A stretch of 64,000 nt of DNA from assembly GCA_002840975.1 (NCBI GenBank), contig PHDN01000001.1, positions 62,001 to 126,000 on the forward strand, written 5' to 3'. This document shows, one piece after another, positions 9,184 to 18,600 of the stretch (positions are counted from its first letter, which is position 1; each line of letters starts with the position of its first letter). Both the position numbers and the translations under genes were made by a program. The stretch comes from Bacteroidetes bacterium HGW-Bacteroidetes-16. Its GTDB lineage: Bacteria > Bacteroidota > Bacteroidia > Bacteroidales > F082. Under the pieces are notes generated by a model. It worked only from the letters and a program-made list of their open reading frames with translations, was not told the DNA's origin and searched no databases.

Positions 9184-10497
9184 ATGCCCAAAGAAATTGC
9201 GATCAATGTAGTTTCATTATCAAAGATATTTAAACTTTATAAGTCGCGTCGTGACCGCATTAAGGAGCTGATCCATCCCGGTAAAAAAAATTACCATCAA
9301 AATCATGATGCATTAAAGAATGTATCTTTTAGTATCGAAAGAGGGGAAGTGTTGGGCATTATCGGTCAAAATGGAAGTGGGAAATCCACGTTGCTAAAAA
9401 TCCTTGCTTCCGTAGTTACCCCGACCAGTGGAATGTACCAATGCAACGGTCGGGTAACCGCGTTGCTGGAACTGGGTGGGGGGTTTAATGCAGATCTGAC
9501 AGGAATCGAAAACATTAAATTTCTTGGATCTATTCAAGGATATTCAAGGCATGAGATGCCCGACCTGATAAGCCGGATTTTGGACTTTGCTGATATTGGC
9601 CAGTATGCCGGACAGCCGGTCAGGAGTTATTCGAGCGGAATGTACATGCGTTTGGCATTTTCCATATCCATCAATATAAATCCTGACATCCTGATTGTTG
9701 ATGAAGCCCTGGCGGTAGGCGACATCAGGTTTCAGCAGAAATGTTTCCGAAAGATCAGGGAATTTAAAGATGCCGGTAAAACGATTATTCTGTGTTCCCA
9801 TAGCTTAACGGCTATTCAGGAGTTTTGCTCACAAGCCATCTGGTTGCATGAAGGTGAAATTAAAGAACAGGGCGATCCTATTTTTGTAACCGATTGTTAT
9901 AATGCATACATGACATCTAAACAATTAGTTACTATAAAAAAGAATAACGGATCGCTACAAACAGAAATGATCTTACCAATTGACGAAAATGACCTACCTA
10001 AACCTTTTCGTGAAATAGCCTGGCCCGATTTAAGTATTTGTGAAACCTTTGGAACGGGTGGTTGTCACATTCAATCGGCAACAATTGTCAGCAGTGAAAC
10101 AAATAAAAATATCCGCCAAATAAAAGGTGGCGAAAATTTAAGTGTCTTACTTTATTTAAAAGCAGATCAGAAAATTATAAATCCAAGTGTTCATCTTTTA
10201 CTCAATGGCCAGTTTGGGTCGTCCGTATTTAAAATAAGTAGCCACGCTTACCAGAAAAAGTTGGAATTCCAGGTAGATAAACCGACTGTCGTTATGATTC
10301 ATTTTACTTTCCCCATGATTGGAAATGGGCACTATTCCTTTTCTTTAGGTGTTGTGTCTATACTGGAAAACAAAGAACAATTCCACCATTATATTCATGA
10401 TGCATTATTAATAGAAGTATCCAATCCTGACATCAAATATAAAATGGGTACTCAGTTAGTGCTGGAAAAAGCTACAATAGAATCCTTTATCGATTGA
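9184..10497 (+). CDS. wzt: ABC transporter ATPase for polysaccharide export with C-terminal Wzt-like domain
   Basis: About 437 residues from the ATG at 9184. An in-frame TTG at 9139 would add 15 residues unlike the family. Walker A GQNGSGKST is near residue 61, the signature YSSGMYMRL near 148, and Walker B ILIVDEA near 169, followed by the usual switch histidine (CSHS). This matches the Wzt/TagH/RfbE subfamily. Residues from about 285 to the end form a beta-rich domain in the position of the Wzt C-terminal domain, which in E. coli O8/O9a binds the modified non-reducing end of O-antigen. It pairs with the permease immediately downstream. The order ATPase then permease is the reverse of the common wzm-wzt order. 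Polymer identity is unknown. Confidence 0.9.
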   Translation: MPKEIAINVVSLSKIFKLYKSRRDRIKELIHPGKKNYHQNHDALKNVSFSIERGEVLGIIGQNGSGKSTLLKILASVVTPTSGMYQCNGRVTALLELGGGFNADLTGIENIKFLGSIQGYSRHEMPDLISRILDFADIGQYAGQPVRSYSSGMYMRLAFSISININPDILIVDEALAVGDIRFQQKCFRKIREFKDAGKTIILCSHSLTAIQEFCSQAIWLHEGEIKEQGDPIFVTDCYNAYMTSKQLVTIKKNNGSLQTEMILPIDENDLPKPFREIAWPDLSICETFGTGGCHIQSATIVSSETNKNIRQIKGGENLSVLLYLKADQKIINPSVHLLLNGQFGSSVFKISSHAYQKKLEFQVDKPTVVMIHFTFPMIGNGHYSFSLGVVSILENKEQFHHYIHDALLIEVSNPDIKYKMGTQLVLEKATIESFID

Positions 10498-10571
10498 GTT
10501 AAGGATTTTTAAACTTGACTTTGTTAAACTGATTTCAAATTTTTTTTTAGCAACTCAAAAAGAAGATTATT

Positions 10572-11387
10572 ATGATGCGTAATAATGGAATATTGAACTT
10601 CCTGTCGATGATTCTCAAACAGCGCTATATCATGTACACCATGGTTATCCGTGATTTTAAAAGTCGATATTTTTCATCCATTATAGGCTTGCCATGGGCA
10701 TTTATCCAGCCGGCAACTTATATTTTTGTTATTTGGTTTGCCTTTACTTTTGGTTTAAGGGCGGGTCAGGATGAAACAGGTGTACCTTTTGCGCCATGGC
10801 TTATTGTTGCAATTGTTCCCTGGATGTATATCAGCCAAACCATGATAGTTACTTGCGTTGCCTTAAATGAGTATGCCTTTCTGATAAAAAAAACCAATTT
10901 TACTGTTGGCATGATTCCCATCATAAAGATTCTATCAGGAATGATTGTTCACGTCATCCTGATCGGATGCGTTATCCTACTTCTGCTCTTTTTCTATGGT
11001 ATTTATCCATCGGTTTACTGGTTTCAAATTTTCTATTATTTATTTGCATTGACAGTTTTACTCTCAGGGATAGCCTGGTTTGTGGCCTCGGTTAATGTGT
11101 TCATTAGTGATATGGCACATTTCGTAAATATTATTGCGACGATGCTTTTTTGGGCCACTCCAATCGTATGGCCATTCACCATGCTGCAAGGTAATTTTCG
11201 GTACATCGCGTTGTTCAATCCATTCTTCTATATCACCGAAGGATACAGGTATACTTTTCTGGAACATCATTGGTTCTTCGAATTTGTTGAGATGAACGTT
11301 TATTTTTGGACAGTTACTATTGCTATTTTTGTAATTGGTGCACTGACATTTAAAAAATTGAAACCCGATTTTGGGGATGTGTTATAG
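10572..11387 (+). CDS. wzm: ABC-2 type polysaccharide export permease (Wzm-like)
   Basis: 271 residues with about six membrane helices and the typical N-terminal amphipathic segment ending VIRDFKSRYFSSIIGLPWAFIQP, characteristic of the Wzm/TagG/KpsM family. The motif WATPIVWP and the late segment YNPFFY-like LFNPFFYITEGYR are also family features. With the preceding ATPase it should form an exporter moving an undecaprenyl-PP-linked glycan from cytoplasm to periplasm, which implies that chain assembly is largely cytoplasmic rather than Wzx/Wzy-dependent. The gene follows the ATPase after a 74-base gap. Confidence 0.9.
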   Translation: MMRNNGILNFLSMILKQRYIMYTMVIRDFKSRYFSSIIGLPWAFIQPATYIFVIWFAFTFGLRAGQDETGVPFAPWLIVAIVPWMYISQTMIVTCVALNEYAFLIKKTNFTVGMIPIIKILSGMIVHVILIGCVILLLLFFYGIYPSVYWFQIFYYLFALTVLLSGIAWFVASVNVFISDMAHFVNIIATMLFWATPIVWPFTMLQGNFRYIALFNPFFYITEGYRYTFLEHHWFFEFVEMNVYFWTVTIAIFVIGALTFKKLKPDFGDVL

Positions 11388-11434
11388 TCAACAACCACAT
11401 AAGAATAAAACCATTAGCGCTAAACTATCTCAAT

Positions 11435-12484
11435 ATGGATGATGCTAAAAAAACAAATAAACCCTACATCATTATCGATTTCACCAAGGTTTGGCGCTTC
11501 GTTCCAATGAACCGACCCCGCAAGGAAATGATTAAATGGATTCTTTTCAGCACATTTCCAATGTTTTTTAAGAGGCTGGCCGTTTATCAAAATTGGATTA
11601 CAAGCCGTATTTATGCCGATAAAAAATTGAATCTTGGGTCACATAATTTTTGGAAAAGAAAGCTTTGTAACTATTATGACCTGGATGTGATCGAGCACAA
11701 AAATAACGACTTGAAACTACCGAATAAGAAAATCACTAAAATAGCCATTATCGTTCACGTATTTTATCTGGATGTTTTTAATGAAATTCTGGAATTGTTG
11801 TTGAAATCAGATTCATACAATTATAAACTGTTTATTACCGCTCCCCACCACCTGATCAGAGAATTAGATGACGCATTAAGTTCCGCTTCACTTCAATTTT
11901 CATTGCTGGAGGTAGCAAATAGGGGTAGGGATGTGCTTCCTTTTATCACCATGCTCCCTGTGGTTTTTGATGAAGGCTTCGAGTTGGTACTGAAAATTCA
12001 CACGAAACGTTCCAATCACCTGAAAAAAAAGGAAGTCTGGCGCGACGACCTTTTTCTTAAGCTATTTGGTCCCGGTGCAATTAGCAATGCCATGCGGGTT
12101 TTTGAAAGGCATCAGGAGATTGGCATCATCGGACCCATCGGTCATCTGCTTCCTATGTCTTTTTATTATGGCGCAAATGCCGGTCGCGTAGAAGTTTTAA
12201 GTAAAAAACTGGGATTAACAACAGATCAGTTGGCGAATTTTCATTTCGTTGCAGGAACCATGTTTTTTGCACGAAAAGAAGCGTTGCTTCCCATATTAAA
12301 CCTGGGTTTAACAGAGCACGATTTTGAAGTGGAAAACAATCAGCTTGATGGTACACTGGCACATGCACTTGAACGTGGTTTTGCCGCAGGCTTATTGGCT
12401 TCCGGCCTTAAACTTGCTGATACATCCAGCAATCCTGATAAAGTTTCCTGCAGAATAAACACGAACTATACCTTTACACTTTAA
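11435..12484 (+). CDS. RgpF-like rhamnan synthesis family protein
   Basis: 349 residues. Recognisable family blocks include AIIVHVFYLDVF (near residue 107), VANRGRDVLPF (near 161), LVLKIHTKRS (near 184), GIIGP (near 230) and FVAGTMFFARKEAL (near 270). These match the rhamnan synthesis F family (Pfam RgpF), found alone or fused to glycosyltransferases in O-antigen and rhamnose-glucose polymer loci. It lacks a recognisable GT2 or GT4 domain of its own, and its N-terminal 100 residues are basic and not recognised. It sits between the exporter permease and the initiating transferase, consistent with chain assembly. The chemical role is not established from sequence. Confidence 0.8.
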   Translation: MDDAKKTNKPYIIIDFTKVWRFVPMNRPRKEMIKWILFSTFPMFFKRLAVYQNWITSRIYADKKLNLGSHNFWKRKLCNYYDLDVIEHKNNDLKLPNKKITKIAIIVHVFYLDVFNEILELLLKSDSYNYKLFITAPHHLIRELDDALSSASLQFSLLEVANRGRDVLPFITMLPVVFDEGFELVLKIHTKRSNHLKKKEVWRDDLFLKLFGPGAISNAMRVFERHQEIGIIGPIGHLLPMSFYYGANAGRVEVLSKKLGLTTDQLANFHFVAGTMFFARKEALLPILNLGLTEHDFEVENNQLDGTLAHALERGFAAGLLASGLKLADTSSNPDKVSCRINTNYTFTL

Positions 12485-12542
12485 TCACACATTGTTTTTA
12501 AGTTATCCTAATTCAATCATATTCATTAAATAAAACATAAAC

Positions 12543-13919
12543 TTGGCACAGCGATATTCCAAATATATTCCCTTTATTTCGCTTACCGGCGATTACATGT
12601 TGCTAAACCTGATATTTGTTTTTGGATTTTGGTTTGTAAGTGATATTCCGGCTTTCTCTGCTAAATATGTCCTCTTTTATCTATATTTAAATATAGTATG
12701 GCTTGTCCTTGTTATATTATTCGGTGCATTCCGTATCAAACGCAATACGCACAAAAAAGCTATCCTGATCACCTATTTTCAGATCATCATTTTTTTCTTT
12801 TTTCTATTCCTGATGTACTTTCAGGTAGTGTCTTTAACTTATTTTCCCCGAGACAAGATAAATTTCCTCTTCCCTGTTTTCTTTGCTTTGTTGATTGTTT
12901 GGAAATTTGTACTTTATTACCTCTTCCTTTATTATCGAAAATGGGGCTATAATTATCGCAATGTGATTATCATTGGTCATACGCCTAAATCGAGTCAATT
13001 GTTTAGTTATTTTTCTTCCGACAAGTGGAACGGTTACCGTTGTCTGGGTATTGTTTGTGACCCTGCTGATGGTTTAAAAAATAGCATTGGAGGTTGGGAG
13101 GACTTGGCAGCAATTATTCTGAATCAGAGTGTTGATGAAGTATATCTTGTCTGGGATGGTATCCCAAAAGAAAAATTATCAACTATTACTGAAACATTGT
13201 TAAAATTTCCCCTTAATGTACGCATCGTTCCTGATCTTAGTTATTTGTCATACAAAACCATTGAACTTACAAATTACGGAACCATTCCTGTCATAGAAAT
13301 TCATCCCGGTCCACTCAGTTACCTGCATAATAAGCTGCTGAAGCGGTTTTTTGATCTCATAGTATCGTCAATCATCATTATTTCAGTTTTAAGCTGGCTC
13401 ACCCCCATTTTGTTTCTTATCAACCTGTTTACTGACCGTAAAGGTGTATTTTTTCTTCAAAAACGCACCTCATTTGAAGGACGTGTTTTTCTGATTTTGA
13501 AATACCGGTCGATGAAAATAAATAACCAGGCCGATTATAGAAAAGCCAGTGAACAGGATGAACGGGTTACGGTCATCGGCAAATTCTTGAGAAAGACAAG
13601 CATAGATGAACTTCCCCAATTTATAAATGTTTTTCTCGGCCAAATGTCGGTCATTGGTCCCCGGCCACATATGCTCAAACATACTGACGAATATCGAAAA
13701 ATTGTAAAACATTTTATGCTTAGGCATACCGTTAAGCCGGGAATCACAGGACTTGCTCAAATTAACGGATACCGGGGTGAAATTAAAAAACCTGAGGATA
13801 TCAAACATCGTGTTGAACTGGATGTACAGTATATTGAAAACTGGTCGCTCGCTCTCGACTTGAAAATACTCTTGTTTACTTTCTGGGTTCTGTTGAAAGG
13901 ACAAAAAGAGGCTTACTAA
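12543..13919 (+). CDS. Polyprenyl-phosphate sugar-1-phosphate transferase (WcaJ/WbaP-type initiating enzyme)
   Basis: 458 residues. The TTG at 12543 is chosen because it gives the family N-terminus (RYSKYIPFISLTGDY); an in-frame stop lies 12 bases upstream and the next ATG is 18 codons in. Layout: four or five N-terminal membrane helices (to about residue 130), a Rossmann-like central domain (about 140-260), another hydrophobic segment near 275-300, then the catalytic bacterial sugar transferase domain with LKYRSM, the D-E-L-P-Q-F-I-N-V block, GPRPHM and KPGITGLAQINGYRG. It transfers a sugar phosphate from UDP-sugar to undecaprenyl phosphate, the first committed step of polymer synthesis. Glucose or galactose is most common, but the sugar is not determined here. 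Confidence 0.92.
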   Translation: MAQRYSKYIPFISLTGDYMLLNLIFVFGFWFVSDIPAFSAKYVLFYLYLNIVWLVLVILFGAFRIKRNTHKKAILITYFQIIIFFFFLFLMYFQVVSLTYFPRDKINFLFPVFFALLIVWKFVLYYLFLYYRKWGYNYRNVIIIGHTPKSSQLFSYFSSDKWNGYRCLGIVCDPADGLKNSIGGWEDLAAIILNQSVDEVYLVWDGIPKEKLSTITETLLKFPLNVRIVPDLSYLSYKTIELTNYGTIPVIEIHPGPLSYLHNKLLKRFFDLIVSSIIIISVLSWLTPILFLINLFTDRKGVFFLQKRTSFEGRVFLILKYRSMKINNQADYRKASEQDERVTVIGKFLRKTSIDELPQFINVFLGQMSVIGPRPHMLKHTDEYRKIVKHFMLRHTVKPGITGLAQINGYRGEIKKPEDIKHRVELDVQYIENWSLALDLKILLFTFWVLLKGQKEAY

Positions 13920-14062
13920 AAGTTTGGACATCGTATACTTGCACGAGGAATGTTCCCGAATAATTCTCTATTTTTGTTCAAAATAACCAGGTAATTTGTT
14001 GGACAAATAATTTTTGGACGCTTTAAATTAAAAACTGTAAGAAAAGGTAATAAGGAATAATC

Positions 14063-14674
14063 ATGGCCGCTCCCACTAACATCCACCCCGTTTTTAACTC
14101 GCTGCTTACCCGGGCTGATAAAGAAAAACTCTTATCGCAACATGCGCGTGTTATTTGGCTGACAGGTCTATCGGGTGCAGGCAAGACAACCATCGCACGC
14201 CAATTTGAAATTGAACTCAATAAAATGGGATATCTTACCCAGATTTTAGACGGTGACAATGTCCGTACCGGGATAAATAACAACCTTGGCTTTAGTGAGG
14301 ATGACCGATTCGAGAATATCAGGCGGATTGCGGAGGTTTCTAAACTTTTTTTAGACTGTGGAATTATTTGTATCAACAGCTTTATCAGCCCCACAAAAAA
14401 AATCAGGCAAATGGCCAGGGACATCATAGGTAATGAAAACTTTATTGAGGTATATGTAAATGCCTCGCTGGCAGTATGCGAGAAAAGAGATACCAAAGGG
14501 TTATATCAAAAAGCAAGGGCTGGTGAAATAAGAAATTTCACTGGGATTGGTGCACCATTTGAGCCACCTGAGCATCCTGATATTGAGCTTAAAACAGATA
14601 CCCCGACAATTGCCGAATCGGTTGCTCAGGGATTAGAAATGATCCTTCCGTTAATACAATACAAAAAGTTTTAA
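14063..14674 (+). CDS. cysC: Adenylylsulfate (APS) kinase
   Basis: 203 residues, normal length for a stand-alone CysC. P-loop GLSGAGKTT is near residue 36 and the substrate-binding block DGDNVRTGINNNLGFSEDDR near residue 66. ICINSFISPTKKIR and FIEVYVNASLAVCEKRD follow as in the family. It phosphorylates APS to PAPS, the universal sulfate donor. No ATP sulfurylase (cysD/cysN), PAPS reductase or sulfotransferase is visible in the window. At the end of a polysaccharide locus it may supply PAPS for sulfated glycan rather than sulfate assimilation; that link is inference from position. The plus-strand neighbour upstream is 143 bases away. Confidence 0.95.
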   Translation: MAAPTNIHPVFNSLLTRADKEKLLSQHARVIWLTGLSGAGKTTIARQFEIELNKMGYLTQILDGDNVRTGINNNLGFSEDDRFENIRRIAEVSKLFLDCGIICINSFISPTKKIRQMARDIIGNENFIEVYVNASLAVCEKRDTKGLYQKARAGEIRNFTGIGAPFEPPEHPDIELKTDTPTIAESVAQGLEMILPLIQYKKF

Positions 14675-14693
14675 TAAAATAAATCGATGCGCT

Positions 14694-15536
14694 TTGCGTA
14701 AGAACCATATAGTTTATAAAATATTAATATTGAAAGCAGTACATACCTTATGGGTGTTGATGATTCTGACTTTTATATTGCTTTCGTGTACTTCTGAAAT
14801 TAACCATCAGCATATGAACGGGGCCAAAGACAAACCTATCGTCAAACAGGTTTTTTTAATTGGAGATGGAGCCTATACAAAACAATCAATTGATGAATTG
14901 ATTAAAAAGTCAGGAATCAGAAGACAGGGTTTCGTTGTGATCGTTCCGACTTCATTTTTACCCAATGATGAGAAAGCCAGGGCACTACAAAATGAATTTT
15001 ATAATCGGCTGGTTAGGGCTGTGCACATCTTAAATCTTGATCCCAAATCGAATATTGAAAACACAGACATTCTCGCGATTGAAAATGCAAGTGTTCTTTG
15101 TTTTATCGGTGGAAAAAGGAGTGAATTTATGAATTTGGCCAACCATACCACGTTAAAAACCGCCATTTTAAATGCTTATGAAAAAGGCGCGTTAATTGTT
15201 GGTTTTGGGGACGCGTCCACTCTATTGCCTAATCAATATCTCAATTTTAATGCGGATACGATCCGTCATTCACAAACCATCATTTTCAGTCCGGGCTTGG
15301 GATTGATTGGTAAGGTGGTTGTTGAAAACAGGGTCAACTTTAAAAATGATGAAGCAGAAATTCAGAATGAAGTAGAAAAGCAGCAATGTATTGTTTTTGG
15401 TTTAGACGATCAGGCTTGTGTGTGGATCAGTGATTCAAATGCGATCGTAATGGGAGAAAAGGAGGTCAGAATGATTTCACCAGGCAATCCTCCGGCAATC
15501 CTCCAAAAAGGGCAAAAAATTAAACTGCCATTCTGA
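14694..15536 (+). CDS. Lipoprotein with cyanophycinase/peptidase S51-like fold, nucleophile probably lost
   Basis: 280 residues from a TTG start that yields a lipoprotein signal: basic N-terminus, hydrophobic stretch, lipobox LLSC with Cys near residue 32. The first internal ATG would leave a signal too short to work. The body follows cyanophycinase-like class I amidotransferase-fold proteins: FLIGDGAY at the start, VVIVPTSF, then VLCFIGGKRSEFM and a G-A-L-I-V-G-F-G-D-A-S stretch exactly where active S51 enzymes have G-T/W-S-A-G-A. The catalytic serine is therefore replaced, suggesting a non-catalytic or altered role. It lies 19 bases after cysC, so co-transcription is likely. Function is unknown. 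Confidence 0.6.
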   Translation: MRKNHIVYKILILKAVHTLWVLMILTFILLSCTSEINHQHMNGAKDKPIVKQVFLIGDGAYTKQSIDELIKKSGIRRQGFVVIVPTSFLPNDEKARALQNEFYNRLVRAVHILNLDPKSNIENTDILAIENASVLCFIGGKRSEFMNLANHTTLKTAILNAYEKGALIVGFGDASTLLPNQYLNFNADTIRHSQTIIFSPGLGLIGKVVVENRVNFKNDEAEIQNEVEKQQCIVFGLDDQACVWISDSNAIVMGEKEVRMISPGNPPAILQKGQKIKLPF

Positions 15537-15664
15537 TCGTATCTACCAATTCCTCACTCATCAAATTAATCGCAGCATCCAACTTCCGTTAAACCGACGG
15601 ATGAACAAAACATGCAGATCAACTCGGCTAAAATAGTCTGATTCAAGCGTTTATCATACAATGA

Positions 15665-18600
15665 TCATAACTGTTGGATTGTAAAGAAAAACGCGGAGCC
15701 GCATTCCTGTCCGGCAGGGGGGCTCTCGATCCAAATTTTCCCACCCAACATTTCCACATAGGCTTTAGTAATGGCTAGTCCCAGTCCTGCGCCTTCATAG
15801 GCCTGGGTGTCGGCAATATCGGCTTGTATAAACCGATCGAAAATGGCGGCTTGTCTGTCGGCGGGCACACCGATGCCTGTATCTTTCACAAAAAACAGTA
15901 TTGATGGTTTATGTACCGATGATTCATGAATCATCGGTACACTTTTATATCCCAATTCAATTTTCCCATCATGGGTATATTTAATGGCATTTTTAACCAG
16001 GTTGGTCAGAATGGCAAATAGTTTTTCATGATCGGTATTAATGTTTTCATTTCTCAGCAATAAAGGGACTTCCAGCAATAACCGGATGCCTTTTGCCTCG
16101 GCTTCAGGTTTGAAAAAGGTAAATACTTCGTTAATTTGTTCGAAGATATTGGTGCTAGAAATAAATACATTCATTTGTCCGGCTTCGATTTTTGAAATAT
16201 CGACAATGTCATTGATGATATTGAGCATTCTCCTGCCGCTTTTTTCAATGATGTTGATGTAATTTGTCTGCTTATCGCTATTCAAACCGGGTCGTTTCAG
16301 CAATTCGGCAAATCCCAGTATCCCATTCATGGGGGTGCGTATTTCGTGACTCATGTTGGCCAGGAATGCCGATTTAAGCCGGTCGCTTTCTTCTGCTTTT
16401 TCCAGTGCTACAAATAAGTCTTCCTCCGCTTTTTTTCGATCAATAGCAATACCTATCTGGTTAGCAATAAATTCGAACATCCCTAAATCTGCTTCAGTAT
16501 AAGCGTTTTCGTTGGTATAACTTTGCAATACGAGCACTCCTGTTACCCTGCCTTCAATTTTCAGAGGCACACCTAACCACACTTTCGACCGGCTACCTTT
16601 AAATATTAATTTCCCTTCCGATGCCAGTTTCTCTTTAAAGTCATTTTTGGCCAATAGTGGTTTTTTTGTTTCAATCACATATTTGCTTAGCGTCATTCGT
16701 GCAGGAGAAGTGGTATAATGGTCATTTTCATCAAAATATACCGGAAAAGAGAGCTCGTCAGATTTTTCGTCATAGAAAGCAACGAAGAAGTTTCTCGTGT
16801 CGATAATACTCCCTAACTCTTCCCTTATCAGCGTGATAAACTCCTTCAGGTTATCTGTGGAGGTAACTCCCTTTGAGATATGATACAATACCTTTTGAAT
16901 TTGTTCGGCACGTTTCCTCTCGGTAATATCGTGGTTAATAGATAAACTGGCTTTTTTTCCTTTAAATTCAATGGGGGTAACCACCACCTCTGTCCAGTAT
17001 TCAGTTCCGTCTTTTTTTCGTTTTTTTTCGGTCACGTTTACTTTCTCGCCTTTTAAGAGGTGATCAGTCCAAAGTTCGATGCCTATGTCTGAACTACTGC
17101 CAATACCAATATCCCTGATAATATTTTTGTTTAATAGTTCTGTCCTGGTATACCCGGTCTGCTTTTCTGCTGCCAGGTTGACCTCTAAAATTTTACCGTT
17201 CTCACCTATAATTTCTGTCACGAACACAGCATCTCCAAGCTCTTCAAAAAGTTGCCTGAACCTTATTTCGCTTTCAAGCAATGATTGCTCAGCCTGTTTC
17301 TTGTCGGTAATATCGGATATAAATCCCTCGACAAACTGTAGCTGGCCCTGATCAGAATACACTCCGCAGCCTCTTTCCCAAACCCATTTCTCTTGCCCTG
17401 CTTTTGAAAGGATAGGATACTCAAATTCAAAAACAGTTTTTTCAGTTAAAACTTTTTGCCAGCGATCCCAAATTTTTTGTTGGTATTCCGGTAGAATGAT
17501 ATCGTTGAATGCCAGGTTTTTATTCTTTATGAAATCATCCGGGGTATACCCTGTTATTTTTTCACATCCTGAACTGACATAGAGCATTGTCCAATTGGTA
17601 TCATTATTACACCGGTAAGCAAATCCGGGTAAGTTGTTTATTAACGTCCTGTGAATCCGTTCTTTATCGAACAACTCCTTTTCGACCTGTATTCGCTTAT
17701 TGTTTATAATTGCCTGAGCCACAATGGATGCCACCGTGCTGGCAAACGATTCTTCGTCTGTGTACCAGTTGCGTTTTTCGTTGCAGTGTTCAAAACATAC
17801 CACGCCCATCAAATCTCCTTCGATGTGTACACAGGCATCAAGCAGGGAAGTAATGCCAAGCGGATAAAAGTAAGCATCAGTAAACTCGCTTGTACGCGGA
17901 TCGTTTTGGGCATCACTGGTAAAAACCCTGCTTTCATTTTGAATGGCTTGAAAGTAGCGCGGAAAATCGCTTGTTATCAAGGTCGATCCAGGAATATGCT
18001 TATTGGAAATGCCATGGTATAGTGAAGCACAACGCAATTCAGTTTTGTCGTCAGAAAAAAGCCAAATACCGGCCCTTTCAACCTGGAGGGTGGTCGCCAT
18101 TTCCTTGGTTAACAATTGAAAAGTACCGTTTAAGTCGCCAATAGAAACCACGTCATCAAGCGCGATTCGGGTGATGGCGTTTCTTTGTAAACGGGCTCGT
18201 TCCCGGCTTTTTATCATCTCTTCTTCAGCCTTTACGCGCTCGGTAATATCACTAAAAAATGACTGGTAGGTGCCATCAACCATTTTTTTTGAATTCATCT
18301 CAACAAACAAAGTACTGCCATCCTTTTTTATTACTTCCCTTACTGTTTTGATTTTTTGCCCTTCTTTCAACGATTGATAATTTAAAGGCCGCTTTTTCAG
18401 TTGTTCTTCAGAAAATAAATCTTTCATGTTCATTTTCAGTAACTCATCACGATTAAAGCCGGTAAGTTCGGTAGCAGCAATATTGACGGCAATAAAATTA
18501 CCTTCGGCATCTCCGTGAAAAAAGGCATCCGGGGCAAAGTCGAGTAACATCCTATATTGTTCATAACTTTGGCGCAAGTCGTTTTCGGCTTTTCGACGTA

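Noticed and set aside
15537-15664. Weak hairpin CCGT...ACGG between convergent genes as a terminator
   Set aside because: Stem is very short and no U tract follows.
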